A DNA stretch of 64,000 bases. Origin: Stigonema ocellatum SAG 48.90 = DSM 106950. Its GTDB lineage: Bacteria; Cyanobacteriota; Cyanobacteriia; Cyanobacteriales; Nostocaceae. Shown here one piece after another: positions 36,290-45,712 of this stretch. Location of the stretch: positions 37,630-101,629 of the forward strand of contig JADQBA010000018.1 in NCBI GenBank assembly GCA_016903675.1, given 5' to 3'. The position numbers and the translations under genes were made by a program. Positions within the stretch are counted from its first letter, which is position 1, and each line of letters opens with the position of its first letter. The notes beneath the pieces are model-generated. The model saw only the letters and a list, made by a program, of their open reading frames with translations. It was not told the origin of the DNA and did not search any database.

Positions 36290-38857
36290 ATGACCAATGA
36301 CAAAGGAAAAATGACAATGGAGGAATTTCCACAGCCAACCGATCAGGCGGACAGTCAAGAGGCGCAACTCAGGATGGCATTAGAAGCAGCTGGTATGGGC
36401 ACATGGGACTGGGACATTCTGACGAATAAAGTGACTTTGTCGGAGAACCTCAAAGAGTTATTTGCCTCCAAAGATAGCACTTTTGATGCTTTCATAGAAT
36501 GTGTTCATCCCCTAGACCGCGATTTTGTTAGCCAATCAGTGATGCTGGCGCTTGAAGAAGGGGCAGAATACGACATCGAATTTCGTGTTGTTTGGCATGA
36601 CGAAACCATTCGTTGGCTGGCTAGCAAAGGCAAGGTCATTCGTAATTCCTCTGGGGTGGCGGTACGGTTTTCTGGTGTTGACATGGACATTACTAAGCGC
36701 AAGCAAGCGGAGGAGGCGCTGGAAGTTCATGCAAAAAGACAGGCGCTTGTAGCAGAACTCAGCCAAATGGCACTAGCTGGGATAGATTTGCCCACACTGA
36801 TGCACCAAACTGTCAGCCTCGTTGCTGAAAGCCTGAAGGTTGAGTATTGCAAAATCTTGGAACTACTGCCAGATGGTAATACTCTACTACTGCGGGCGGG
36901 AGTTGGTTGGCAACAAGGGCAGGTGGGAAAAGCAACCGTCAGCGCTGGTATGAATTCCGAAGCTGGCTATACGCTGCTTTCCGATGAGCCAGTTATTGTT
37001 AGTGATCTCCGTACAGAAACGCGGTTCAATGAACCCACGTTGCTGCATGACCATCAAGTGGTCAGCGGGATATCGGTTGTGATTCATGGCAAAGAGCGTC
37101 GTTTTGGCGTCTTAGGGGCACATACAATCAGAAAACGTACCTTCAGCAGAGATGAGGTTTACTTTTTGCAAACTATTGCCAATGTGCTAGCTACAGCAAT
37201 TGAGCGCCAAAGGGTTGAAGATGCCTTCCGAGAAAGTGAAGAGCGTTTTGAGATCATTGCCCGTGCTACCAACAATGCGGTTTGGGACTGGAATTTGCTC
37301 ACAAATCAGGTATGGTGGAATGAGGGTGTATACACACTCTTTGGTTACTGGGCAGAGGAAGTTGGAAACCACATTAATTGGTGGTTTGAATGTATACACC
37401 CAGAAAATAGGCAGAGAATTATTTCTGATATTCACGCTGTTAGAGACAGTGGTGAACAATTTTGGTCAAATGAATACCGCTTTCGCCGTCGCGATGGTTC
37501 TTATGCCTATATCTTTGAGCGCGGTTATGTCGTTCATGACAATACAGGCAAACCAGTACGGATGATTGGGGCGATGATGGACATGACTGAGCGCAAGCGG
37601 GTACAACAAGAGTTACAACGTCAGAACTTGCGCTCCAAGTTGTTTGCTGATGTTACCCTAAAGATTCGCCAGTCTTTACAAATTGATGAAATTTTGCAAA
37701 CTAGCGTCACAGAGGTGCAAAAGCTGCTACATGCCGACCGTGTATTAATTTTTCGGCTGCACCCAGATGGACACGGAGCCGTAGTCCAAGAGGCGGTTGT
37801 TTCCGGCTTTCCCGTGGTTCTGGGACAGAATCTCGTTGACAGTTGCTTCATAGAAGAATATACTCCAAAATACCTCCAAGGACGGATTAGCACCATTACT
37901 GACATCAAAGAGGCTGAGATCGACCCTTGCCATAGGGAGTTTCTTCAACAATTTGGTGTCCAAGCTAACCTTGTTGTACCTATTCTCCACACAAATCAAC
38001 TTTGGGGGCTACTTATTGCTCATCAATGTAACAGCCCCCGCCAGTGGACGAGTTGGGAAACTGAACTTTTGCGAGAACTAGGAGATCAAATAGGCGTTGC
38101 CCTAGCTCAAGCTAAAATGTTAGAGCAAGAAACTCGCCAGCGGCAAGAACTAGCCCGTTCTAATGAAGAACTGCAACAATTTGCCTTTATTGCGTCCCAC
38201 GATTTACAAGAACCGCTGCGGAAAATTAAGACATTTAGCGATCGCCTCAAAGTCTCCTATAGCGACCTATTAACTGAACAAGCCCGTGACTACCTCGAAC
38301 GGATGCAGAATGCAGTCCGCAGGATGCAGGCTTTGATCGAAGACTTGTTGACACTTTCACGGGTTACCACTAAAGCACAGCCTTTTGTATCTGTCAATCT
38401 CTCCCAAGTTACACAAGAGGTCTTATCCGATTTGGAACTGTTGATCCAGCAAACTAGAGGTAGTGTGGAGGTAGGCGACCTATCCACCATTCAAGCCGAT
38501 CCCCTACAGATGCATCAATTGCTACAAAACCTCATTGGTAATGCCTTGAAATTCCATCGCCAAGAAGAACCGCCCATGGTAAAAATCTATAGTCAAACTC
38601 TTCGCGGGGAAGATGGCACTGAACTTTGTCGAATTATTGTAGAGGATAATGGCATCGGATTTGACGAAAAGTATGTGGAGCGCATATTCAACGTTTTTCA
38701 ACGTTTGCATGGTCGCAGCGAGTATGATGGTACTGGGATCGGCTTAGCTATCTGCCGAAAAATTACCGAGCGTCATCAGGGTAGCATCACAGCCAGAAGC
38801 CAACCAGGGCACGGAGCAACTTTTATTGTTACACTACCGACTCATTCTTTGTGTTAA
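36290..38857 (+). CDS. Multi-sensor histidine kinase with phytochrome-type GAF domain
   Basis: 855 residues: PAS (about 25-140), GAF (about 155-305), PAS (about 315-440), GAF (about 455-620), HisKA with H637 (ASHDLQEPLRKI) and HATPase (NLIGNALKFH, DGTGIGLAICRK). The second GAF is of the phytochrome/cyanobacteriochrome kind (ADRVLIFRLHPDGHG, LVVPILHTNQLWGLLIAHQ). It has C547-H548 in DPCHREFL, where bilin-binding members carry the chromophore Cys and the following His. It has no receiver domain; the regulator at 38985 is the likely partner. An internal Met near residue 8 is an alternative start. Confidence 0.88.
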   Translation: MTNDKGKMTMEEFPQPTDQADSQEAQLRMALEAAGMGTWDWDILTNKVTLSENLKELFASKDSTFDAFIECVHPLDRDFVSQSVMLALEEGAEYDIEFRVVWHDETIRWLASKGKVIRNSSGVAVRFSGVDMDITKRKQAEEALEVHAKRQALVAELSQMALAGIDLPTLMHQTVSLVAESLKVEYCKILELLPDGNTLLLRAGVGWQQGQVGKATVSAGMNSEAGYTLLSDEPVIVSDLRTETRFNEPTLLHDHQVVSGISVVIHGKERRFGVLGAHTIRKRTFSRDEVYFLQTIANVLATAIERQRVEDAFRESEERFEIIARATNNAVWDWNLLTNQVWWNEGVYTLFGYWAEEVGNHINWWFECIHPENRQRIISDIHAVRDSGEQFWSNEYRFRRRDGSYAYIFERGYVVHDNTGKPVRMIGAMMDMTERKRVQQELQRQNLRSKLFADVTLKIRQSLQIDEILQTSVTEVQKLLHADRVLIFRLHPDGHGAVVQEAVVSGFPVVLGQNLVDSCFIEEYTPKYLQGRISTITDIKEAEIDPCHREFLQQFGVQANLVVPILHTNQLWGLLIAHQCNSPRQWTSWETELLRELGDQIGVALAQAKMLEQETRQRQELARSNEELQQFAFIASHDLQEPLRKIKTFSDRLKVSYSDLLTEQARDYLERMQNAVRRMQALIEDLLTLSRVTTKAQPFVSVNLSQVTQEVLSDLELLIQQTRGSVEVGDLSTIQADPLQMHQLLQNLIGNALKFHRQEEPPMVKIYSQTLRGEDGTELCRIIVEDNGIGFDEKYVERIFNVFQRLHGRSEYDGTGIGLAICRKITERHQGSITARSQPGHGATFIVTLPTHSLC

Positions 38858-38984
38858 TTTATCTAACTTAAAGGGGATTAATATACTCTTATATAATGTG
38901 TAGAATTGTAAAGCTGTAGCTCGCGATTTATTGTAATTTAATAATCTATTACTTTTATACTAACTGCAAAGGAGAAAATTTAGA

Positions 38985-39434
38985 GTGAAGTGTCGCCAAA
39001 CAACCGTCAGAATCTTAATGGCTGATGATGATGAGGACGACTGCATGTTAACGCGGGACGCGCTGGCAGAAAGTCGATTGACCAACGAGCTACACATCGT
39101 CAAGGATGGTGAGGAGTTGATGGATTATCTCTATCGTCGTGGTCAATATGCCCAAGCGCACACTTCACCACGTCCTGGCTTGATTTTACTTGATTTAAAT
39201 ATGCCTAGAAAAGACGGTCGTGAGGCACTCAAAGAAATAAAATCTGATCCCCATCTCAGGCAAATTCCTATTGTGGTGCTGACTACCTCAAAAGCAGAAG
39301 AAGATATTGATAATACTTACAATTTGGGGGCAAATTCGTTCATCATTAAACCTGCAACATTCACAGCTTTAGTAGAGGTGATGAAAAATCTTGGAAAGTA
39401 CTGGTTTGAAATTGTGCAACTACCACTATTATAA
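38985..39434 (+). CDS. Rcp1-like single-domain response regulator
   Basis: 149 residues, one receiver domain: ADDDEDDCMLTRDAL at the start, acceptor D70 in LILLDLNMPRKDG, then VVLTTSKAEEDI and IIKPATF. The long loop before the acceptor strand (RRGQYAQAHTSPRPG) is typical of Rcp1-type regulators that pair with phytochrome kinases. The start is GTG at 38985 after AAGGAG. It follows the multi-sensor kinase by 127 bases and precedes a hybrid kinase by 16 bases. Confidence 0.9.
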   Translation: MKCRQTTVRILMADDDEDDCMLTRDALAESRLTNELHIVKDGEELMDYLYRRGQYAQAHTSPRPGLILLDLNMPRKDGREALKEIKSDPHLRQIPIVVLTTSKAEEDIDNTYNLGANSFIIKPATFTALVEVMKNLGKYWFEIVQLPLL

Positions 39435-39450
39435 ATAGTAGGGAAGAAAA

Positions 39451-41343
39451 ATGGACAATAGCTTAATTAGAGTTCTTCTAGTTGATGATGATGAAGATGA
39501 CTATATTTTAACTCGTGATTGGTTTGGTGAATTTCAGGTGGCTTGCTGCGAGTTGAAATGGGTGAATAGTTATCAAGCTGCAAGTGATGCAATTGCCAAG
39601 AATGAACATGATATCTATCTGGTTGATTACCGTTTAGGTTTACATAATGGATTGGAACTATTACGTGAAGCAATTGAAGCTGGTTGCTCTTCTCCAATTA
39701 TTTTACTAACAGGTCAGGGAGACAAAGAAATAGACATTGAAGCAATGAAAGCGGGGGCATCTGATTATTTAGAAAAAAGCCAATTAACTGCACCCTTACT
39801 AGAGCGTTCTATCCGCTACGCCATTGAACGTAGAAGGGCAGAACAAAAAATCCGCGAACAAGCTGCACTACTTGATGTTGCTACCGATGCGATTTTTGTA
39901 CATGATTTAGAGAATGTAATTTTATTTTGGAATAAAGCTGCTGAGTATCTATACGATTGGAAAGCAAGCGAGGCAATTGGCAAGAAGAAATCAGAACTTT
40001 GGTATGAAGAAAATTTATCACAATTGGAAGAAGCACTCAAAAGTTTAGTAAAAAATGGCTCCTGGGAAGGCGAACTATATCAAAGAACAATATCTGGCAA
40101 GGACATCATCGTCGAAAGCCGTTGGAGTTTGGTTCACGGGTTTGATAACAAAGGACAATCAATCCTGGTTGTGAATACAAATATCACCCAAAAAAAAGCA
40201 CTAGAAGCGCAGTTTTTCCGTGCCCAGCGTTTAGAGAGTATCGGGACTTTGGCAAGCGGTATTGCACACGATTTGAACAATGTCCTGACACCCATTTTGA
40301 TGACAGCGGAACTGTTGGAACTCCAACTCCAGGATGATGTGAGTAAGCGACTGTTGCCCATATTGATTTCCAACGCTGAACGGGGAGCAAATTTAGTTAA
40401 GCAAGTGCTGTCTTTTACTCGGGGGATGGAGGGCGATCGCAGTCTGCTGGAATTAAAGCATTTAATTAGAGAAATTCAGCAAATTGTTAAAGAAACCTTT
40501 CCTAAATCTATCGAAGTTTCTACCCAAATACCGCCCAACCTTTGGATGATGTCTGGTGATACAACTCAAATACATCAAGTGTTGATGAATTTATGTGTTA
40601 ATGCTAGAGATGCTATGCCTGATGGTGGTAGTTTGATCATCTCTGCCGAAAATGTTTTCATTGATCAAAACTACGCAGGCATGGATATTGGTGTACGAGT
40701 TGGTCACTATATAGGGATAACTGTTACTGATACTGGAGTTGGTATTCCACCTGCTATATTAGAGCGCATATTTGAGCCATTTTTTACTACCAAAGAACTT
40801 GGCAAAGGTACGGGACTTGGTCTTTCTACGGTAGTTGGCATTATCAAAAGTCATGGCGGTTTTATTAACGTATATAGCGAGGTAGGAAAAGGTAGCAAAT
40901 TTAAGGTGTATTTACCAGCAGCAGAAGCTACGGAAACCCTAGAAGAGCAAAAACAGGAATTACCTTCTGGCAATGGAGAATTAATTTTAGTTGTGGATGA
41001 TGAAGATGCCATTCGAGATATTACGAAAACATCCCTAGAAAGCTATAATTACAAAGCAATGTCTGCCAGCGACGGTATTGAGGCAATAGCCCTTTACGCA
41101 GAACATCGGGATAAAATATCCATTGTCTTAACAGACATGTTAATGCCTTCTATGGATGGGCTGACAACCATTCGCACATTGAAAAAAATTAATCCTGCTG
41201 TCAAAATTATTGCCGTCAGCGGACTTGCTTCTAGTGAGAAGGTCAATATAGTCACTAATATGGGTGTCCAAGCGTTTTTAGCCAAACCCTATACTGCCAA
41301 GGAATTATTGCAAACTATTAGCGACGTTAAGAATAGAAATTAG
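39451..41343 (+). CDS. Hybrid kinase: REC-PAS-HisKA-HATPase-REC
   Basis: 630 residues. An N-terminal receiver (D59 in LVDYRLGLHNG) is followed by a PAS domain (about 140-250), histidine H273 (GIAHDLNNVLTPIL), the ATPase domain and a C-terminal receiver with D562 (LTDMLMPSMDG). It starts 16 bases after the Rcp1-like gene, so they are co-transcribed. With receivers at both ends it could take phosphate from the upstream kinase and pass it on. Its PAS-kinase-receiver part is a paralogue of the 33896 gene. Confidence 0.9.
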   Translation: MDNSLIRVLLVDDDEDDYILTRDWFGEFQVACCELKWVNSYQAASDAIAKNEHDIYLVDYRLGLHNGLELLREAIEAGCSSPIILLTGQGDKEIDIEAMKAGASDYLEKSQLTAPLLERSIRYAIERRRAEQKIREQAALLDVATDAIFVHDLENVILFWNKAAEYLYDWKASEAIGKKKSELWYEENLSQLEEALKSLVKNGSWEGELYQRTISGKDIIVESRWSLVHGFDNKGQSILVVNTNITQKKALEAQFFRAQRLESIGTLASGIAHDLNNVLTPILMTAELLELQLQDDVSKRLLPILISNAERGANLVKQVLSFTRGMEGDRSLLELKHLIREIQQIVKETFPKSIEVSTQIPPNLWMMSGDTTQIHQVLMNLCVNARDAMPDGGSLIISAENVFIDQNYAGMDIGVRVGHYIGITVTDTGVGIPPAILERIFEPFFTTKELGKGTGLGLSTVVGIIKSHGGFINVYSEVGKGSKFKVYLPAAEATETLEEQKQELPSGNGELILVVDDEDAIRDITKTSLESYNYKAMSASDGIEAIALYAEHRDKISIVLTDMLMPSMDGLTTIRTLKKINPAVKIIAVSGLASSEKVNIVTNMGVQAFLAKPYTAKELLQTISDVKNRN

Positions 41344-41383
41344 AATTATGAATTATGAATTATGAATTATGAATTATGAATTC
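41344..41383. repeat. STRR, GAATTAT heptamers
   Basis: About five tandem copies of GAATTAT directly after the kinase stop. The remainder to 41518 holds TGACTTTTGACGAACCCG, also found near 33485, and no gene. Confidence 0.85.
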
Positions 41384-41518
41384 AGGAGTCAGAATTTAAG
41401 AGGGTTTGATATCATTAGTCGGCAGACGAACTCTGATTTATGAATGCGTGACTTTTGACGAACCCGAACGCGAGTGCGTCTCCCCGAGTGAGAAGGGGCT
41501 GACGCTGTATTGTTTCAT

Positions 41519-41803
41519 CTAGCTTTGCTCTGCGCTGGTGCGCTTGCGGTACTGCGATCGGATACGCGCCATGACCTGTTCTGCGGGGACACCCAGCGTT
41601 GCATCAGCTTCACAGTCGTCATAGCTTTTGACAACTTCTTCGCGCAGCCACTTTTCAACAGCGGCATCACGCGCTAGGAGGGTACGGAGACCGTCACGGA
41701 TGACTTCGCTTTCTGTGGCATATTCGCCATTCGTGACTTTAGCCTTGACCATCTCCAGCATGTCATGGGGCAAGGTGATAGTGAGTGCCTGTGTCGTTCT
41801 CAT
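41519..41803 (-). CDS. ParD-like ribbon-helix-helix antitoxin, no toxin partner
   Basis: 94 residues from ATG 41803, which has GGAGA 9 bases upstream; an upstream start to 41836 would run through the operator side and is less likely. The N-terminal RHH fold is seen (MRTTQALTITLPHDMLEMV, then GEYATESEVIRDGLRTLL), with a typical toxin-binding tail (EKWLREEVVKSYDDCEADA). No ParE-like gene lies on either side. A perfect palindrome upstream suggests self-regulation. Confidence 0.85.
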   Translation of the reverse strand: MRTTQALTITLPHDMLEMVKAKVTNGEYATESEVIRDGLRTLLARDAAVEKWLREEVVKSYDDCEADATLGVPAEQVMARIRSQYRKRTSAEQS

Positions 41804-41836
41804 AAGGGATTCTCCTGTTTGAGACCAGTTTATCAT

Positions 41837-41859
41837 AGTGTATGATTAAATCATACACT
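41837..41859. promoter_or_regulatory. Palindromic operator of the ParD-like gene
   Basis: AGTGTATGAT and ATCATACACT are exact inverted repeats around TAA, 34 bases upstream of the ATG. This is the form expected for a ribbon-helix-helix autorepressor. Confidence 0.7.
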
Positions 41860-42009
41860 TAAAGAAGGTATGGTCAGGTTTGAGGTTATTGCCCCCAAAG
41901 CCCGTTTTCCTCTGACCGATGTTAAGCCAAAAAAACTGTCAATTTCTGGAATTAGCACTCATTACAGTGAAGCTACAGATCAAAGTGCAGGAGGTGTAGT
42001 AAGCTTTTT

Positions 42010-42801
42010 ATGCCAAAGTCCAATCATCCCGCAAATCCTAGATCTAGTTTCTTTCGTGTTGTTGACGATCGCGTTAGTCATTTTGTTAAACCACTCAATC
42101 CGTTTCTGAATAAGCTCGTTGAACCCCTTGATCCGCTGCTTGCCAAATTGGCCATTTATACACTCTTATTCTCAAGCATTAGTCTGGCAGCAGTTACGAT
42201 CTGGAATTTATGCGATCGCTACGTCATAACTCACAAACTTGTTCTGGTAGCTGGTAAGGAGAACGGGGAAAGTTATATACTTAGCCAAGCTCTAGCAAAG
42301 GTCGTTGAGAAGCACAGTAATGGGCGGATCACGATTGAAGTCGTTAAAACTGATGGAACCGATGAAAACTTAGAAGCGTTAGAAGGAAGACTTGGCAACT
42401 CTCAGAAAGTAAGTGCTCAAACAAATCAGGCAATTCAAAAGGCGGGGGCTAAACATGCTGACTTAGCAACGGCTCAAGCTGACGTTATAGCAGATACGGT
42501 TGCACAATCCTCAGCTTCATCTGCACGTACAGTCGCAGCGTTATACCCGGATGTCTTTCAGCTCGTAGTCAGGGATGCTTTAGCACCGCTGACTAATCAG
42601 CCATTCTCCAGCCTCAAGGGGAAGAAAATTGAAGTTCCAAACAGAGGTGGACAACTGACCTCCTTTTTGTCGATCGCCGAACATTACGGTTGGAAAGAAA
42701 AAGATTTCGTTTTCCTGACAAAGGACGACACAAAAAAAGCTTTTTGCAACAACGAGATCGATGCAGTATTTCGCGTTCGTGCCCTTGGCAATCGGGTATA
42801 G
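42010..42801 (+). pseudogene. TAXI-like substrate-binding protein, cut short by a MITE
   Basis: 263 residues. A short N-terminal part precedes one transmembrane helix (LAIYTLLFSSISLAAVTIW). A periplasmic binding fold follows (LVLVAGKENGESYILSQALAKVVEKH, PFSSLKGKKIEVPNRGGQ, EIDAVFRV) like the TAXI/NMT1 solute-binding families. The coding sequence ends at GNRV followed by a TAG that is supplied by the TATAG end of the mobile element at 42797. Family members are longer, so the C-terminal lobe is missing. It may be inactive. Confidence 0.6.
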
Positions 42802-42916
42802 CAATCCTATTTGAGATATGAACGGAGGGGACAAGGAAGACTTGGGGGACAAGGGGGACAAGGGGGACAAGGGGGACAAGGGAAAGGTGTTTGCAACTCC
42901 TGCACGGATTGCTATA
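42797..42916. mobile_element. MITE-like element, TATAGCAATCC ends (copy 2)
   Basis: Starts TATAGCAATCCTA and ends GGATTGCTATA. The interior has several GGGGGACAA nonamers and CTCCTGCACGGAT near the right end. It terminates the preceding reading frame. Confidence 0.85.
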
Positions 42917-43033
42917 GGAAAATATTCAAGATGATTAATTCATGTGGGAATGGTAATTGATAATTACTATTTTTTGAGTAATAATTGATGGTAAATAAAG
43001 AAAAACTCTTACCGATTACCAATCATAACTAAT

Positions 43034-43429
43034 ATGCAAAATCAAAACACCACATCGGAAATTTTAGCTACTAACAAAGCTTTTTATCGAGCCTTTGAAA
43101 AAAAAGATATCGAGGCAATGAGTGCAGTATGGTCTCAAGGAACTGGTAGTCTGTGTGTTCACCCCGGATGGAATGTGCTGCGCGGTTGGAAGGAAATCCA
43201 GAACTCTTGGGTAAAAATATTCCAAAATACTGCTTACATTGAGATTAACACTGACATCATTGTTACAGAAGTTCGCGATCGCATCGCCTACGTCTTACTG
43301 GTAGAAAATATTCTCCAAGTTATTGATGGCAGAAGAATTGAAGCACAATCAATGGCGACAAATGTGTTTGAGCTTCTCGGCAGCAAGTGGTACTTAGTTC
43401 ATCATCACGCCAGTCCCATCATGAGATGA
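43034..43429 (+). CDS. SnoaL/NTF2-like protein
   Basis: 131 residues with the cone-shaped NTF2-like pattern: NKAFYRAFEKKDIEAMSAVWSQ near the start, then VHPGWNVLRGWKEIQNSWV and a closing WYLVHHHASPI. Members are enzymes or ligand-binding proteins of varied function, so no reaction is proposed. It stands alone between mobile elements. Confidence 0.8.
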   Translation: MQNQNTTSEILATNKAFYRAFEKKDIEAMSAVWSQGTGSLCVHPGWNVLRGWKEIQNSWVKIFQNTAYIEINTDIIVTEVRDRIAYVLLVENILQVIDGRRIEAQSMATNVFELLGSKWYLVHHHASPIMR

Positions 43430-43453
43430 GTAGGGTGGGCACTGCCCACCAAT

Positions 43454-43585
43454 TATAGCGGTTCTCGTTTGAGTCAGATACAGAACGCCCTCAAGATAGC
43501 CCAAGAAAGGGCACCCCTCGGACAATTTGGGGGAGAGGGCCGATATCACTCCTCGTGTATGGGATTCAACACCAGAACCGCTATA
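43454..43585. mobile_element. MITE-like element with TATAGCGGTTCT ends
   Basis: Perfect 12-base terminal inverted repeats TATAGCGGTTCT / AGAACCGCTATA enclosing 108 bases without coding capacity. Only this copy was found here. A GTGGGCACTGCCCAC palindrome lies just left (about 43436). Confidence 0.75.
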
Positions 43586-43855
43586 TTCTTCGATTCCGGA
43601 AATGCCCAGAAGGGACATCGCATCGCGAACAATGGATAAAGTGGAGCTTAGCTGGTGTTTCGCCTGCCTCGGAGTGAAATTCTACGTATAAACCACAGAT
43701 TTCCAAGTAAAGAGTCGTTCAAGTTACAGTACTTTCACAATTCATTCAGTCCTCTAAAAGAGGACTTATGCTATGATCCTAGGACTTCGAGTCCTAGGTG
43801 GATGCGGACGCAGTCTGAGTTATTTTTTAATGTGCTATCTGGGTGGTGCAAGATG
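43586..43855. other. Gap with hairpins, downstream of the GMC gene
   Basis: GTCCTCTAAAAGAGGAC (43750-43766) and CCTAGGACTTCGAGTCCTAGG split as a 9-base stem with TCG loop (43777-43797). Near 43850 GGTGGTGCAAGAT resembles one end of the elements at 50.30 and 51.16 kb. No gene seen. Confidence 0.5.
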
Positions 43856-45433
43856 TCAGGACTTCAACCTTTCCATCAAATGCTCGCCAACTCGTAGGGC
43901 ATTGGCAATAATCGTCAAGGCAGGACTCACCCCAGAACTCGAAGGAAAGAAGCTGCTATCCACAACATAGAGATTGTCTACATCATGGGTACGGCAGTTA
44001 AGGTCAAGAACCGATGTGGTTGGATCTTCCCCAAAGCGACAAGTTCCGCACTGATTCGCCACCACTTGAATGGGCATCTCGCTGGTGAGGTGAATACCTT
44101 GGGGAAACATGGAGTTTTCAGCAGTTCGGTCTACTGCTTTGAGTACATTAATCCAGTGATAAATCAGGCGATCGTGTGCCTCGGTGTTATTGGGCATGTA
44201 ATCCAAATACAACTTATTTCCTAACAGACGGACTCGATTGTTGGGATCTGGTAAATCTTCCGTCTGCAACCACCAACCAATGGAATGCGTCACCAGTTGT
44301 CGCAAGCTAAATCCCGGCATTAATCTCGCCACAAGAGAGAGGAAAGGCGGTGCAACGGATGCAATCATATCCGGGAGAATTTTACCTGTGTTCTCGATGT
44401 GACCCATGGGGTAGGGAAACTCTGGTTCTCCCCAGTAAAAATCATGAACACAAATGGTCTTTTGAAACACAGCAGAATTCGGTTTTGAGCTAAGTTGCAC
44501 CATTGCCGTCATCAGGTGTTTCATGAAGTTGCGCCCTACTTGATTGGAACTGTTAGCCAGTCCGTTGGGGTGCAATTCATTTTGCGATCGCAACAGCAAC
44601 GCCGCAGAGTTGACAGCACCACACGCCAGCACCACAATATCGCCACAAAACACATGGGATTGTTTCCCAATTTCTGCTTCCACAGCTTTGACTTCTCTAC
44701 CCGAAGGGCTGGTGTGTAAATACACAACTTTCGCTGAAGTTAAAAGTGTGACGTTAGGATATTTCAGAATCGGGAGAATTCCCTGTACCTCAGCATCAGC
44801 CTTAGCGTGAATTTTGCAAGGAAATCCATCACAAGTTTTGCAGCCGATGCAACTACTATAATCCACATCGCCTTCATTTCGCTTCAATCCCAAAGGCAAA
44901 TGAAAAGGATGCAGCCCCTGGCGAGAGATAGCATCGCAAATTTCTTGCATTCGGGCTTCGTGGCTCACCGGTCCAGAAGTATACACTTTACTCCGAGGTG
45001 GCTCTGTCGGGTCGTCTCCCTCTTTGCCATGAACATTGTAAAGCATCTCTGCTTCAGTGTAGTAGGGTTCAAAGTCTTTGTATTTGAGAGGCCACTCTGG
45101 AGAGATACCATCTTGATGTTTGACCTCCTCAAAATCCCGCTCCCGCATCCTCAGCAAAGCCCCACCATAGACCTTGGTATTACCTCCAACCCAGTAATTG
45201 GTTTGAGGACGAAACGGTTCTCCTGAACCGTCATACCACTGTTCGTCAGGGTGATAGCGCTCTTTTTTAAAAACCTCCTCAGCACTCCAGTTTTCATCCT
45301 CTTGGGGTAAAAAGCTACCCCGTTCTAGAATCAAAATCTTCTTGCCGGTCGGTGCGAGTTTGTGTGCTAACGTAGCTCCACCCGCGCCTGTGCCAATAAT
45401 AATCACGTCATAGTAGTGGTCATTAATAATCAT
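43856..45433 (-). CDS. GMC-family oxidoreductase
   Basis: 525 residues from ATG 45433, chosen because AGGAAGG lies just upstream. The FAD-binding motif VIIIGTGAGGATLAHKLA is at the N-terminus. The C-terminal GMC block (GTCRFGEDPTTSVLDLNCRTHDVDNLYVVDSSFFP) contains the flavin-site residues. A Cys-rich insert (SSCIGCKTCDGFPCKIHAK) is found in one subfamily of long GMC enzymes. The substrate is an unknown alcohol or polyol. It has no operon partners. Confidence 0.88.
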   Translation of the reverse strand: MIINDHYYDVIIIGTGAGGATLAHKLAPTGKKILILERGSFLPQEDENWSAEEVFKKERYHPDEQWYDGSGEPFRPQTNYWVGGNTKVYGGALLRMRERDFEEVKHQDGISPEWPLKYKDFEPYYTEAEMLYNVHGKEGDDPTEPPRSKVYTSGPVSHEARMQEICDAISRQGLHPFHLPLGLKRNEGDVDYSSCIGCKTCDGFPCKIHAKADAEVQGILPILKYPNVTLLTSAKVVYLHTSPSGREVKAVEAEIGKQSHVFCGDIVVLACGAVNSAALLLRSQNELHPNGLANSSNQVGRNFMKHLMTAMVQLSSKPNSAVFQKTICVHDFYWGEPEFPYPMGHIENTGKILPDMIASVAPPFLSLVARLMPGFSLRQLVTHSIGWWLQTEDLPDPNNRVRLLGNKLYLDYMPNNTEAHDRLIYHWINVLKAVDRTAENSMFPQGIHLTSEMPIQVVANQCGTCRFGEDPTTSVLDLNCRTHDVDNLYVVDSSFFPSSSGVSPALTIIANALRVGEHLMERLKS

Positions 45434-45712
45434 CTCGACCTTCCTCTTAATTACTTCAACATTTCGGGAACGCAAATTGTTAAACTACTCCCGAACCACC
45501 TGAAGAAGACCTATTTAACGAACCGCCAAGACGCCAAGGACGCCAAGAAAAAGGGCGTTGCTGAACAGGAGTATGAATTGACATTTTTCGAGTTGATTAA
45601 GCATCAATTCTTTGCGCCTTTGCGCCTTTGCGTAGTCCTGTCATACCGTGATTCACAACGCCAGAAAAAGATAGGTAATCTTGTAGCGGTTCGGGGGTAA
45701 TACGCGAGCTTA
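45434..45712. repeat. Repeat region between GMC gene and oxidase operon
   Basis: Holds AAGACGCCAAGGACGCCAAG units at about 45527 and TTTGCGCCTTTGCGCCTTTG at about 45612. These resemble the family A arms and the 33.4 kb repeat. No gene recognised. Confidence 0.55.

Noticed and set aside
41804..41836. Upstream start for the ParD-like antitoxin
   Set aside because: The ATG at 41803 has a proper ribosome site and yields the typical N-terminus; the extension runs to the operator.
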